Shown here piece after piece: positions 16,854 to 25,777 of a stretch of 64,000 bases of DNA. A program made the translations under genes and the position numbers. Position 1 is the stretch's first letter; each line of letters begins with the position of its first letter. This stretch comes from an uncultured Muribaculaceae bacterium. Its GTDB lineage: Bacteria > Bacteroidota > Bacteroidia > Bacteroidales > Muribaculaceae. The stretch spans positions 280,619 to 344,618 of the forward strand of contig CAJTPZ010000001.1 of assembly GCA_910578395.1 (NCBI GenBank). The letters are read 5' to 3'. The notes below the pieces were generated by a model. That model saw nothing but the letters and a program-made list of their open reading frames with translations. It was not told the DNA's origin and made no database searches.

Positions 16854-18497
16854 ATGGCAAGAGAAATAAAATTTGATATCAAAGCTCGCGAAGAGCTCAA
16901 AAAAGGCGTTGACGCACTCGCCGACGCAGTGAAAGTCACACTTGGTCCGAAAGGCCGCAACGTAATTATCGACAAGAAGTTCGGCGCACCCCACATCACC
17001 AAGGACGGCGTTACTGTAGCCCGTGAAATCGAGCTCGAGGATCCGTTCCAGAACATGGGCGCCCAACTCGTTAAGGAAGTTGCATCAAAGACCGGTGACG
17101 ACGCAGGCGACGGCACGACAACCGCTACCGTTCTCGCACAAGCCATCATCACCGTAGGCCTGAAGAACGTTGCCGCCGGTGCTAATCCAATGGACATCAA
17201 GCGTGGCATCGACAAGGCTGTGGCAGTCGTAGTGAAAGGCATACATGCCCAGAGCCAGGAAGTAGGCGATGATCTTAAAAAGATCGAAGATGTAGCCCGC
17301 ATCTCGGCCAATAACGACGAAGCTATCGGACGTCTGATCGCCGAAGCCATGGAAAAAGTGAAGAAAGAGGGTGTAATCACCGTCGACGAAGCAAAAGGCA
17401 CCGAGACATACGTAGACGTTGTCGAGGGTATGCAGTTTGACCGCGGTTATATCTCTCCATATTTCGTGACCGATACCGAGAAGATGGAGTGTGTTATGGA
17501 GAGCCCTTATGTGCTCATCTATGACCGCAAGATCTCCAACCTCAAAGACCTTCTTCCCATTCTGGAGCAGATCGCTCAGAGCGGACGTCCTCTGCTCATT
17601 GTAGCCGACGATGTCGATCAGGAAGCACTCGCTACTCTGGTAGTAAACCGTCTGCGCGGCTCTCTGAAAATCTGCGCAGTGAAGGCCCCCGGCTTCGGCG
17701 ACCGCCGCAAAGCCATGCTTGAGGATATCGCAGTTCTCACCGGCGGCACAGTTGTATCGGAAGAGAAGGGCATGAGCCTCGAGACTTCAGGCATTGACGT
17801 TCTTGGCCGAGCCGAGAAAATCACAGTCAACAAAGACAACACCACCATCGTCAACGGCGCCGGCGACAAAGACGCTATCGCAGCACGCATAGGCCAGCTG
17901 AAGATCCAGATGGAAAACACTGTGAGCGATTACGAGAAAGAGAAATATCAGGAGCGTCTCGCCAAGCTTGCAGGCGGTGTAGCCGTGCTCCACATCGGTG
18001 CCCCCAGCGAGGTAGAGATGAAGGAGAAAAAAGACCGCGTAGATGACGCACTGAGCGCAACCCGCGCTGCTATCGCCGAGGGTATCGTGCCTGGTGGCGG
18101 CGTAGCTTACATCCGCTGCGTGGCTGATCTTGAGGATCTCAAGGGTGAGACCGAAGATGAAACAACCGGTATTCATATCGTGAAGCGCGCGATCGAGGAG
18201 CCCCTCCGCCAGATTGTAGCCAATGCAGGTCTTGAAGGTGCAGTGATCATCCAGAAGATCAAAGAAGGCAACGGTGACTATGGTTACAACGCCCGCACAG
18301 GCAACTACGAGAATCTTCTCGCCGCAGGTGTGATCGACCCGGCCAAGGTAACCCGCGTGGCTCTTGAAAACGCTGCTTCGATTGCCGGCATGTTCCTCAC
18401 CACCGAATGTGTGATCGCCGACAAAAAGGAAGATAAGCCTATTCCCCCGATGCCCGGCGGTGGCATGGGCGGCATGGGCGGCGGCATGGGAATGTAA
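16854..18497 (+). CDS. groL: Chaperonin GroEL
   Basis: 547 residues, an ATP-driven double-ring folding chamber acting with GroES. Visible are KVTLGPKGRNV, the nucleotide-binding TGDDAGDGTTTATVLAQAI, the apical-domain region, RAAIAEGIVPGGGVAYIR, and the Gly-Met-rich C-terminal tail (GGGMGGMGGGMGM). Length is standard. Strong GC-rich codon use compared with neighbours fits high expression. A strong intrinsic terminator follows. Confidence 0.98.
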   Translation: MAREIKFDIKAREELKKGVDALADAVKVTLGPKGRNVIIDKKFGAPHITKDGVTVAREIELEDPFQNMGAQLVKEVASKTGDDAGDGTTTATVLAQAIITVGLKNVAAGANPMDIKRGIDKAVAVVVKGIHAQSQEVGDDLKKIEDVARISANNDEAIGRLIAEAMEKVKKEGVITVDEAKGTETYVDVVEGMQFDRGYISPYFVTDTEKMECVMESPYVLIYDRKISNLKDLLPILEQIAQSGRPLLIVADDVDQEALATLVVNRLRGSLKICAVKAPGFGDRRKAMLEDIAVLTGGTVVSEEKGMSLETSGIDVLGRAEKITVNKDNTTIVNGAGDKDAIAARIGQLKIQMENTVSDYEKEKYQERLAKLAGGVAVLHIGAPSEVEMKEKKDRVDDALSATRAAIAEGIVPGGGVAYIRCVADLEDLKGETEDETTGIHIVKRAIEEPLRQIVANAGLEGAVIIQKIKEGNGDYGYNARTGNYENLLAAGVIDPAKVTRVALENAASIAGMFLTTECVIADKKEDKPIPPMPGGGMGGMGGGMGM

Positions 18498-18515
18498 TCC
18501 TGACGCCAACCCGAT

Positions 18516-18554
18516 AGAAAAAGCGGAGAAGATAAAATCTTCTCCGCTTTTTCT
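18516..18554 (+). terminator. Terminator of groES-groL
   Basis: A perfect 18-bp inverted repeat (18516-18533 with 18537-18554), loop of three bases, whose 3' arm ends in TTTTTCT. Confidence 0.85.
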
Positions 18555-18592
18555 ATATTTCTTTACTTTAGTGTAGCATAACCTATTATACG

Positions 18593-18623
18593 AACAAAGG
18601 CGAGCTTAAAGCTCGCCTTTGTT
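18593..18623 (-). terminator. Terminator of the gad operon
   Basis: A 13-15 bp inverted repeat (AACAAAGGCGAGC with GCTCGCCTTTGTT) lies just beyond the gadC stop on the minus strand, between two convergent units. Confidence 0.65.
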
Positions 18624-18649
18624 ATTCAATTCACTATAATTTAAAGCAG

Positions 18650-20209
18650 TCACTGATTTCCGGACTCCTCAAATGATTTCTGAGCAGCAACAAGCTTTGC
18701 CTGCGAGTCGGCATCTTTCTGCCAATGGAAAGGAACGAAATCACTCTTAGGATTCACCCATGAAGGCTTACGGAAATGAAGGATTATAAAGGGAAGGATC
18801 ACAAACAGAGCCACACCACCAAACAACACCGCATACCATACAGCGGGAGATCCCATAGGAATCTGGTCAGGAGGAATAAAGCTAAGCACAAATGCCAACA
18901 GGGATCCCAGAAAACCTACACCACCCACCAGCCACATAAGCCAGTTTCCACGACGGCCGATGCGGAACGGGCGCTTGGCATCCTTCATATTGTAACGCAA
19001 ATAGATCGCAGCTGCAAACATCAACAAATAGGCAATCAGATACAACAATACCGTAAGCTGTGAAAGTATCTGATAGAAACTCTCAACCGAAGGCATAACC
19101 ACAAACAGCATAGCAAGCAGAGTCACAGCCCCACCCTGAACAAAGAGAATATTTTTCTGAACACCCGATTTGTTTGTCTTCTGGAAAAATGGAGGCAAAT
19201 ATCCGGCCTGCCCGACCGCAAACACGCCTTTTGACGGACCGGCAACCCAAGTAAGAACTCCGGCAAGCACACCAAACGCAAGAGCAATAGCTATAACGGG
19301 GGTAAACCACTCCATGTGGAAATCCCTGAAATAATTGTCGAAGCCCACAAGCAGACTTTGCACCAGGTTTATGTCCTTAGCCGGAATAATAACACCAAGC
19401 GCATAGGTACCGAGCACAAATATCAGAACCGTAGCAATAGCTCCGCCAAACACTGCTTTGGGATAATCCACTGTCGGATTTCTCATTTCACGCACATGTA
19501 TACCCGACATCTCCATGCCTGCGTAGAAAAGGAATATCGACGCGGCAAGAACCACATTGTCAAAATTGGAGAAATCGGGGATGAAATCACTATGAAAATC
19601 CATCTGCGGCGTACCTCCCGAAACAAGATATATCACACCGCACACCACAAGAAGACCTGCCGGAATAATAGTACCGATGATGCCCCCTATCTTCGAGATC
19701 CTTCCTACCCAGCCAAGCCCCTTCATCGATATAAGGGTAGCAAGCCAATATATACCAAGCACCACTACTATTGTATAAATCTTATTGGATGCCAAATGAG
19801 AATCCGCCACATGGTCCATGCCTATGAACGCAAGCGATACAGCTCCGAATGTAAGCACTGTGGGAAACCATATAGTACTTTCAACCCACTGAAGCCATAT
19901 CCCCAGGAACCCGGCTTTACGGCCGAACGCCTCTCCTATCCACCGGAACATGCCTCCCTGCTGGTAAGGAAACATTGCCGCCAGTTCAGCAGCTACAAGC
20001 GATACAGGAATCAGAAATACCAATGCCGCAAACAGATAGTAGAACGCGGAGCTCATTCCATACTCGGCTTCAGCCGGCAAACCACGCAGCGAAACAACCG
20101 CCACGATGTTCATTATCATAAGGGTGAATACACCGAGCTTTGCCGCCGACTTCACTGCCGCCGCTTTCGACGAACCACCTCCGACACCTGATGTTGGTTT
20201 TGTTGCCAT
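18650..20209 (-). CDS. gadC: Glutamate:GABA antiporter (GadC-like APC transporter)
   Basis: 519 residues, about 12 membrane helices, inner membrane. It exports GABA and imports glutamate, so that each decarboxylation removes a cytoplasmic proton. APC-type marks include FTLMIMNIVAVVSLRGLP, YYLFAALVFLIPVSLVAAEL, PYQQGGMFRWIGEAFG and WVESTIWFPTVL. It ends in a hydrophilic tail after FVPFHWQKDAD. It is the third gene after gadB and glsA (17-base gap from glsA), and this context makes the glutamate/GABA assignment much stronger than sequence alone. Confidence 0.9.
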   Translation of the reverse strand: MATKPTSGVGGGSSKAAAVKSAAKLGVFTLMIMNIVAVVSLRGLPAEAEYGMSSAFYYLFAALVFLIPVSLVAAELAAMFPYQQGGMFRWIGEAFGRKAGFLGIWLQWVESTIWFPTVLTFGAVSLAFIGMDHVADSHLASNKIYTIVVVLGIYWLATLISMKGLGWVGRISKIGGIIGTIIPAGLLVVCGVIYLVSGGTPQMDFHSDFIPDFSNFDNVVLAASIFLFYAGMEMSGIHVREMRNPTVDYPKAVFGGAIATVLIFVLGTYALGVIIPAKDINLVQSLLVGFDNYFRDFHMEWFTPVIAIALAFGVLAGVLTWVAGPSKGVFAVGQAGYLPPFFQKTNKSGVQKNILFVQGGAVTLLAMLFVVMPSVESFYQILSQLTVLLYLIAYLLMFAAAIYLRYNMKDAKRPFRIGRRGNWLMWLVGGVGFLGSLLAFVLSFIPPDQIPMGSPAVWYAVLFGGVALFVILPFIILHFRKPSWVNPKSDFVPFHWQKDADSQAKLVAAQKSFEESGNQ

Positions 20210-20226
20210 ATTCGATTCTGTTTAAA

Positions 20227-21192
20227 TTATTTCTGTATAGTCACACGATTTCCGTCCATCACCCCGAGTCCAAGCGACTGCATGAATGTCTTTACGGCAG
20301 CCTGCGCTTTCACCGAATTGCCGGCAACGTCGAGTGGCGGCGCAAACGCCGCAATACCAAGCACACCCGGCAAAACGCCCAACACACCACCTCCGACTCC
20401 GCTCTTTGCCGGTATACCAGAAGTATATAGCCAGTCACCTGAAGACTGATAGAACCCGACTGTAGCTATAAGCGTCGTTATCTTTGGCGCTATTTCCGCA
20501 TCAAAAACCCGATCGGAAGTCAACGGGCTTACCCCACCATTGGCGATTGTTGCCGCCATTACAGCAAGCTGATCAGTTGTTATTCCCAAAGAACACTGAC
20601 GAGTATACAGATCCAGACTCATTTCCACATCATCATAAATGCGGCCATAGTCTTTCAGCAGCCATGCAATAGCACGATTATTGAAATTAGTAGCGCTCTC
20701 ACTCTTATAAAGCTCGTCTATAAGCTGCGGTTCAGACCCGCACAGAGCAGTTATATTGTCGGTTATAGCTTTCCACTTAGCTTCGGAGTCACCTTTTGGC
20801 CCGATCATCGAACATGCCGAAATTGCCCCTGCATTGACAAGAGGAGTAGACGGATGGTCGTTTTCAAGAAGTATCGCAATAATCGAATTGAACGGAAGTC
20901 CTGTCGCATCCGCTCCTATTTTCTCAAGCACTCCCTCAGGACCATGCTGGATCATTGCGAGTATCGCGGTAGGCACTTTAGAGACCGACTCTATGCCAAA
21001 CTTATAGGATGTGTCGCCGATACTTATCGACGTACCGTCGGTAAGCATCACACTCAAACCAAACAATCCGGAGTCAATATCAGCCAGGTAGGGAATGTAA
21101 TCGGCATTGGCACCTCCGGTAAGATTTTTGGCGGCATCATAGGCATCCTGGGCAGCTTTCCTTATCTGCGCCTCACTTATTGTCTTATCCAT
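20227..21192 (-). CDS. glsA: Glutaminase A
   Basis: 321 residues from the ATG at 21192. It hydrolyses glutamine to glutamate and ammonia; the ammonia itself consumes protons. It is a beta-lactamase-fold serine enzyme with the S-x-x-K motif in FGIESVSKVPTAI, SATNFNNRAIAWLL, and PAKSGVGGGVLGVLPG near the C-terminus. An upstream ATG at 21264 would give 345 residues, but the added stretch lacks family similarity and MDKTISEAQIRKAA is the usual start. It lies between gadB and gadC, feeding glutamate to the decarboxylase. Confidence 0.93.
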   Translation of the reverse strand: MDKTISEAQIRKAAQDAYDAAKNLTGGANADYIPYLADIDSGLFGLSVMLTDGTSISIGDTSYKFGIESVSKVPTAILAMIQHGPEGVLEKIGADATGLPFNSIIAILLENDHPSTPLVNAGAISACSMIGPKGDSEAKWKAITDNITALCGSEPQLIDELYKSESATNFNNRAIAWLLKDYGRIYDDVEMSLDLYTRQCSLGITTDQLAVMAATIANGGVSPLTSDRVFDAEIAPKITTLIATVGFYQSSGDWLYTSGIPAKSGVGGGVLGVLPGVLGIAAFAPPLDVAGNSVKAQAAVKTFMQSLGLGVMDGNRVTIQK

Positions 21193-21280
21193 ATCATCAG
21201 TACTAAAAACAAACCGGCCGGCCACGCAGTCATGCTGCCAAAGCCGACCGGTCATTATCATCAATAAACCTTATAATAAC

Positions 21281-22705
21281 CTACTTACCGGTATGATTAA
21301 ACGTTTTTACAGCCAGCGGCACATTCTTTTCCATGGCAATACGCGATGGTGTAGGATATTCAAGAGCGTTCAACTCTGTGATAGCGAAGCGTATGTCATT
21401 AAGAAGCTGGTCGGCCATATCCCGACTGAATCCCTGCTTGCAAAGCACTCGCATCACAACAATGTTCTGAATATCGGCCGGCAGTGTATATGCCGGAACC
21501 ATCCACCCCTTCTGAGCGAGCTTGTCCTGAAGATCGAAAAGTGTCCATTTAGCCGATTTCTGGAAATCGGGTTTCATCAGCCATGTGAATATAGGATTAG
21601 GCACTTCCTGAGAATACGGCTGGAATTCAGCCATAGCGCCCACCTGTTGGTGAAGGTACTTTGCAATCGAGAGTGAGTTATACTGGATATTCTTATACCC
21701 CTCGAAACCGAGACGGATAAACTGATAATACTGACCGAGAATCTGAGCTGCCGGACGGGAGAAATTAAGACCCACCTGTGCGATTTCGGCTCCGAGATAA
21801 TTAACACTGAACGACATCACATCGGGAAGATATTTCTTGTCTTTCCAGACAACCCATCCCAGACCCGGATATACAAGACCGAACTTATGTCCCGAGGTGC
21901 TGATTGAGAGTACCCATTTAAGCCGGAAATCCCATTTGCGGTCAGGATCAAGGAAAGGCAAAATGAAACCTCCGCTGGCTGCATCGACATGGATGGGTAT
22001 GTCATATCCGGTCCGGGCATTGAATTCATCCAATGCCTTGTCAAGAGCCTCCACATCATCGTTAAGTCCTGTCCAGGTCACACCTTCTATAGGAACCACG
22101 CATATAGTGTTTTCATCACACATTTTAAGCGCTTCAGCCGGATCAAGAGTCGTTTTTTCAAGAGTGAGAGGCACTGTTCGCATCTCTATCTGCCAGAGTT
22201 GTGCAAATTTCTCCCAAACCACCTGATAACCTGTAGATATCACGAAGTTCGGCTTATCGAAAGGCTTGCCTGCTTTCTGTCGCCTTTCGCGCCATCTTAT
22301 CCATGCCGCAATTCCACCAAGCATACATGCTTCGGAGGAGCCTATGGCAAGAGCACCTGTTTTCCATGTATTTGTTTCAGGTGTATTCCAAAGATTAGCA
22401 ATAATGTTGATACATTTGCCATTCATAACTGCGATACGCGGATATTCCGTCTCATCAATATAATTGATGTTGATAGCCTCGTTCATTAGTTTTGTGGCAT
22501 ACTCATCCATATAGGTCGTCACAAACGTAGCAAGATTGAGACGTGGCTGAGTCTGTGCAAATGTTTCATCTTTTACCATCTGATAGGCAATCTGAGGCGT
22601 TGTAGGCCCATCGGGGATCTTGTCGACCGGAGCCGGCTGCAACATGGCGTCGGAACCGAAAACATCGGTCTTGGCATCACCATATCGGTAATTTTTGTCA
22701 ATCAT
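21281..22705 (-). CDS. gadB: Glutamate decarboxylase
   Basis: 474 residues, a PLP enzyme converting glutamate to GABA and CO2 while consuming a proton. Family marks are LNLATFVTTYMDE, IGSSEACMLGGIAAWIRWRERR, HVDAASGGFILPF and the PLP-lysine motif SISTSGHKFGLVYPGLGW. It is the first gene of the gadB-glsA-gadC operon. No matching TAnnTTTG element was found in the 120 bases upstream, which may mean a different sigma factor or activator (for example acid- or phase-dependent control); that is inference. Confidence 0.96.
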   Translation of the reverse strand: MIDKNYRYGDAKTDVFGSDAMLQPAPVDKIPDGPTTPQIAYQMVKDETFAQTQPRLNLATFVTTYMDEYATKLMNEAININYIDETEYPRIAVMNGKCINIIANLWNTPETNTWKTGALAIGSSEACMLGGIAAWIRWRERRQKAGKPFDKPNFVISTGYQVVWEKFAQLWQIEMRTVPLTLEKTTLDPAEALKMCDENTICVVPIEGVTWTGLNDDVEALDKALDEFNARTGYDIPIHVDAASGGFILPFLDPDRKWDFRLKWVLSISTSGHKFGLVYPGLGWVVWKDKKYLPDVMSFSVNYLGAEIAQVGLNFSRPAAQILGQYYQFIRLGFEGYKNIQYNSLSIAKYLHQQVGAMAEFQPYSQEVPNPIFTWLMKPDFQKSAKWTLFDLQDKLAQKGWMVPAYTLPADIQNIVVMRVLCKQGFSRDMADQLLNDIRFAITELNALEYPTPSRIAMEKNVPLAVKTFNHTGK

Positions 22706-22828
22706 AGTATTAAATTTAAGTTATTTATGGCCGGAGCACCATGCCGGTAGCAGCGCCTCTAATTAATAGTATAACATACCTATCAATGAATTGTTCTTAA
22801 TCAAAACCGATAGACTATAAATAAAATA

Positions 22829-22859
22829 AAGGCGTATACCGATAATCGATATACGCCTT
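22829..22859 (-). terminator. Terminator after L31
   Basis: AAGGCGTAT (22829-22837) pairs with ATACGCCTT (22851-22859); on the minus strand it is followed by TTTATTTTATTT. Confidence 0.75.
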
Positions 22860-22894
22860 AAAGGTCTTATGCAACCTATTGATTCAGTTGCTGC

Positions 22895-23149
22895 TTAGTT
22901 CTTCTTACGGTTGCCGTAGCGGCTCATGAACTTGTCTACGCGACCAGCGGTGTCAACAAGCTTCTGCTTGCCTGTGAAGAATGGATGCGACGAGCTGGTG
23001 ATTTCAAGTTTTACCAGAGGATAAGTCACACCGTCAATTTCGATTGTCTCACGTGTAGCTACAGTGCTACGTGTGATGAAGATCTCTTCGTTGGACATGT
23101 CCTTGAACACCACTTCGCGATAGGAGGAGGGATGGATGTCTTTTTTCAT
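22895..23149 (-). CDS. rpmE2: 50S ribosomal protein L31 type B
   Basis: 84 residues. The sequence MKKDIHPSSYREVVFKDMS with SSHPFFTGKQKLVDTAGRVDKF is characteristic of L31. It lacks the CxxC zinc pairs of the zinc-binding form, hence type B. It has its own promoter and terminator. Its AAGAAGAAC-type basic end (SRYGNRKKN) is normal for the family. Confidence 0.95.
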   Translation of the reverse strand: MKKDIHPSSYREVVFKDMSNEEIFITRSTVATRETIEIDGVTYPLVKLEITSSSHPFFTGKQKLVDTAGRVDKFMSRYGNRKKN

Positions 23150-23224
23150 CGTTATATCGTCTTGATTATTTCCTTGCAGTTGAGTTTTACACCCGCTGGT
23201 AAGGCGGTTTTGTAGTAATGGCCT

Positions 23225-23254
23225 GCAAATTTACACATTTTATTTTGCATCCAA
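23225..23254 (-). promoter_or_regulatory. Promoter of rpmE2
   Basis: Minus-strand -7 TAAATTTGC (23233-23225) with a -33 TTG (23254-23252) 18 bases away. The leader is about 70 bases. Confidence 0.55.
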
Positions 23255-23285
23255 GCCCTTTTTCCTGTGTTTTTTCAAGTTTTTT

Positions 23286-23819
23286 TCAGGAATACGGCAG
23301 ACAGGGCTCTTGCGGCCAACGGTTGATAACATCGACAACCTCAGCATAATGAGGTTCTTCAGTTATATTCCTTACCAGATCGCTATAAATCACCTTACCG
23401 TTACCGTCAATCACAACAACGGCGCGTGCAAGCAATCCGGCAAGTGGTCCATCGACAATCTGCACGCCATAATTTTTCACAAACTCAGGCGAACGGAAAG
23501 CTGATGCAGGCGTAACCCTTTCAAGTCCTTCCGCCACACAAAACCGGCCTGCCGCAAAAGGCAGATCCATTGACACACAAAGGACCTCTGTATTTTCAAG
23601 TTTAGACATTTCCTGATTGAAACGACGCACACTTGCAGCACAAACCGGAGTATCGAGACTGGGGAATATATTAAGCACCACACGTTTACCTATATAATCC
23701 GCATTTTTAACCTCCTTGAGATCCGGAGTCACAAGCTTGAAATCAGGAGCTTTCTGTCCAACAGCAGGCAGACTGCCATAGGTGTGGCACTCATGTTCTT
23801 TAAAATAGATAGTTTCCAT
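23286..23819 (-). CDS. tpx: Thiol peroxidase
   Basis: 177 residues, an atypical 2-Cys peroxiredoxin that reduces hydroperoxides. The peroxidatic motif is SLDTPVCAASVR (Cys near residue 60 with the conserved Thr and Arg), and the resolving Cys is in GRFCVAEGLERV. APDFKLV and the C-terminal ITEEPHYAEVVD complete the family pattern. Length is typical (165-175). It probably sits in the periplasm or cytoplasm; no signal peptide is visible. Confidence 0.95.
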   Translation of the reverse strand: METIYFKEHECHTYGSLPAVGQKAPDFKLVTPDLKEVKNADYIGKRVVLNIFPSLDTPVCAASVRRFNQEMSKLENTEVLCVSMDLPFAAGRFCVAEGLERVTPASAFRSPEFVKNYGVQIVDGPLAGLLARAVVVIDGNGKVIYSDLVRNITEEPHYAEVVDVINRWPQEPCLPYS

Positions 23820-23864
23820 AGTAAGTTTTTAATTAGAGAAGAATATCATGACTACCCGCATCAT

Positions 23865-25127
23865 TTATCGTGCGAGAGCCACTTTCTTTATAACGTCGGA
23901 TTCAAGATCCTTGTTGTAGCCCACCACTACATCGACAACCCGGCCGGTCTGACCGGCAATAACGATCGATGGTGTTTCTGTCACACCAAACTCACGAATA
24001 ACGTTACGGCCTCCATAGAGCAGCGTCTCTCCCTGTTGCACTCCGCCGGGAATGGCATCAACCACGTCATCGGGACGCGAAGACATAAAAACCCAGACAA
24101 TGTCGCTCGTAAACGGCAAAGATGCAACAGCATTTCTGACAGCCTTTGCCGCATCGGGTGTTGTAGAGACATTCTCGTCGACGAAAGCTATCACAGTAGG
24201 CACCGCGAATTTTTCTCCGCGCGGATGCGTGTAGCGTGATCCGGAAGCCGACTGCAAGGCAATCTCAGGCACAGGCTGGCCGGGAAGGCTCGTGAGGCGG
24301 TAATTTTTCTCGCGGAAACGGGTGAATACATCAGGATAAATCTCCATAACCTCATCCTCAGTTACAGGCACATCTCGAGAAACGACATCTCCCCCGGGCA
24401 CTGAATAACGTACAGTAACGGTCTGCTCGCTAATAGTTCCGGGGCTCATCTCCCTCACTATCCTGCGCGGAACCATTGTTTCCGTATCAAAAACATAAGT
24501 CAGTTCTCCCACAATCTCACCATTTATCTCCTGGTCGGCTCTAAGAACCGATGCCGGAAGCCCATCGACACTTACATTCTCATTCCATGTGACAGTATAA
24601 GTGGAGTCGGAAATTATACGCTCGATCTCGTCGGCAAGGAAGTACGGAAGCACATCCATGAACTGTGTGCTGCGCTGCACTCCTCCGTCGGCCGAAAGAA
24701 ACGGATCGGGATTATCGTCGAAATGGTATTCACGCAGACGCGAGTCACGGAAACGATACAGGTGTCCAGCGAAATAAGAAGTGAATCCTTTGGAGACTGT
24801 ACCTTCGGGTGAGGGAAGAGTCCACTCCACCAAATAGTCGACAGGCAACAGAGTATCCGACCCGGCGGCGCGGCTCAGAGCCACTATACCGTAGTCAATC
24901 TGGTCTCGGTCATCAGCCGCCATGGGCAATGTCACTTCAACAGCCGCCAGCACTTTGCAGTCGGCCATATTTCTGAGACGCGCCGGAATGTCCTGCGGCA
25001 CAACAGCGACCGCCGCCACCGCAAACAGCACAAAGAGCGCTATCCATAACAGTGCGACCACAATTCCCAGGCCGATCATGCGCCTGATACGGCACTTCTC
25101 TTCTGTCTTACAATTACGCGAATACAT
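23865..25127 (-). CDS. Membrane-anchored thioredoxin-like protein lacking a CxxC pair
   Basis: About 420 residues from the ATG at 25127, which has AGGG nearby; a longer frame begins at 25172. A cytoplasmic N-terminus with Cys residues is followed by a transmembrane helix (MIGLGIVVALLWIALFVLFAVAAVAVV). An extracytoplasmic beta-rich region of about 230 residues comes next. The C-terminal 130 residues have a thioredoxin-like order: SLPGQPVPEIALQS, VPTVIAFVDENVSTTPDAAKAV, TETPSIVIAG (cis-Pro loop) and GRVVDVVVGYN. The active-site position reads ENVSTT with no Cys, so disulfide exchange is unlikely. It may bind a partner or be a relic of a TlpA-like protein. The gene stands alone between tpx and the cyclo-ligase. 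Confidence 0.6.
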   Translation of the reverse strand: MYSRNCKTEEKCRIRRMIGLGIVVALLWIALFVLFAVAAVAVVPQDIPARLRNMADCKVLAAVEVTLPMAADDRDQIDYGIVALSRAAGSDTLLPVDYLVEWTLPSPEGTVSKGFTSYFAGHLYRFRDSRLREYHFDDNPDPFLSADGGVQRSTQFMDVLPYFLADEIERIISDSTYTVTWNENVSVDGLPASVLRADQEINGEIVGELTYVFDTETMVPRRIVREMSPGTISEQTVTVRYSVPGGDVVSRDVPVTEDEVMEIYPDVFTRFREKNYRLTSLPGQPVPEIALQSASGSRYTHPRGEKFAVPTVIAFVDENVSTTPDAAKAVRNAVASLPFTSDIVWVFMSSRPDDVVDAIPGGVQQGETLLYGGRNVIREFGVTETPSIVIAGQTGRVVDVVVGYNKDLESDVIKKVALAR

Positions 25128-25214
25128 AAAATCCCTATCATGTGATGAACAAACACGAGAGACTTTCCTCAAGAAAATCTCTCGTTAATAAAACATCCGA
25201 TGGGATAAATAAGT

Positions 25215-25769
25215 TCAACGGCGACGAATCCTTATGGCATGAGACTGGGTTATGACAACATCAACACCTACATCATGGGGCTCGACCTCTATACCTTCCT
25301 CGATAAGCTGAAAGTCATAACCTACACCTATTTTCACCGCCTTGGCAGTGGCAAGCAGCCGGTCATAATATCCTTTGCCCCGCCCTACCCGGTTACCGCA
25401 ACGGTCAAACCCTACGGCCGGGACCACAATAAGTTCGATCTGAGATATATCGCATGTCTCATCGCCTTGAGGCTCTTCGATGTGAAAGGCGCCAAGCGCA
25501 AGACGGGTGCGGTCGTATGGCAAAATTTCAAGATCCAGACCATTGACACGGGGCAAGAAAAAGCGCTTGCGTGTATGCCACCGATCTATGAATTCGAGTG
25601 TTGACAGCTCATCGGGCAATGAGTGATAAAGCAAAATATTGTCAGCCACCAGAAATGCGGCAGTACGCTCAAGACGGCGAAACACGTCATTGGCAGCATC
25701 ACTTCGCTCTTTTGCAGTCAGCAGACTTTTCTGAGCCTTGACCCTGCGTCGTATCTCTTCTTTTTTCAT
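25215..25769 (-). CDS. 5-formyltetrahydrofolate cyclo-ligase
   Basis: 184 residues from the ATG at 25769; a TTG at 25781 overlaps the upstream stop and is disfavoured. It converts 5-formyl-THF to 5,10-methenyl-THF with ATP. Marks are RRVKAQKSLLTAKE, LLYHSLPDELST, LIVVPAVGFDRCGNRVGRGK with the following GYYDRLL, and IGVGYDFQL. It lies 8 bases after the S41 protease gene, so it is the last gene of a three-gene operon with the dCMP deaminase; two of the three act in one-carbon and nucleotide metabolism. Confidence 0.92.
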   Translation of the reverse strand: MKKEEIRRRVKAQKSLLTAKERSDAANDVFRRLERTAAFLVADNILLYHSLPDELSTLEFIDRWHTRKRFFLPRVNGLDLEILPYDRTRLALGAFHIEEPQGDETCDISQIELIVVPAVGFDRCGNRVGRGKGYYDRLLATAKAVKIGVGYDFQLIEEGIEVEPHDVGVDVVITQSHAIRIRRR

Positions 25770-25777
25770 TATCCAAA

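Noticed and set aside
17787..18509. 240-codon minus-strand frame
   Set aside because: Antisense shadow of groL.
19316..20191. 291-codon plus-strand frame
   Set aside because: Antisense shadow of gadC; rich in His, Arg and Tyr as expected for the complement of a membrane protein gene.
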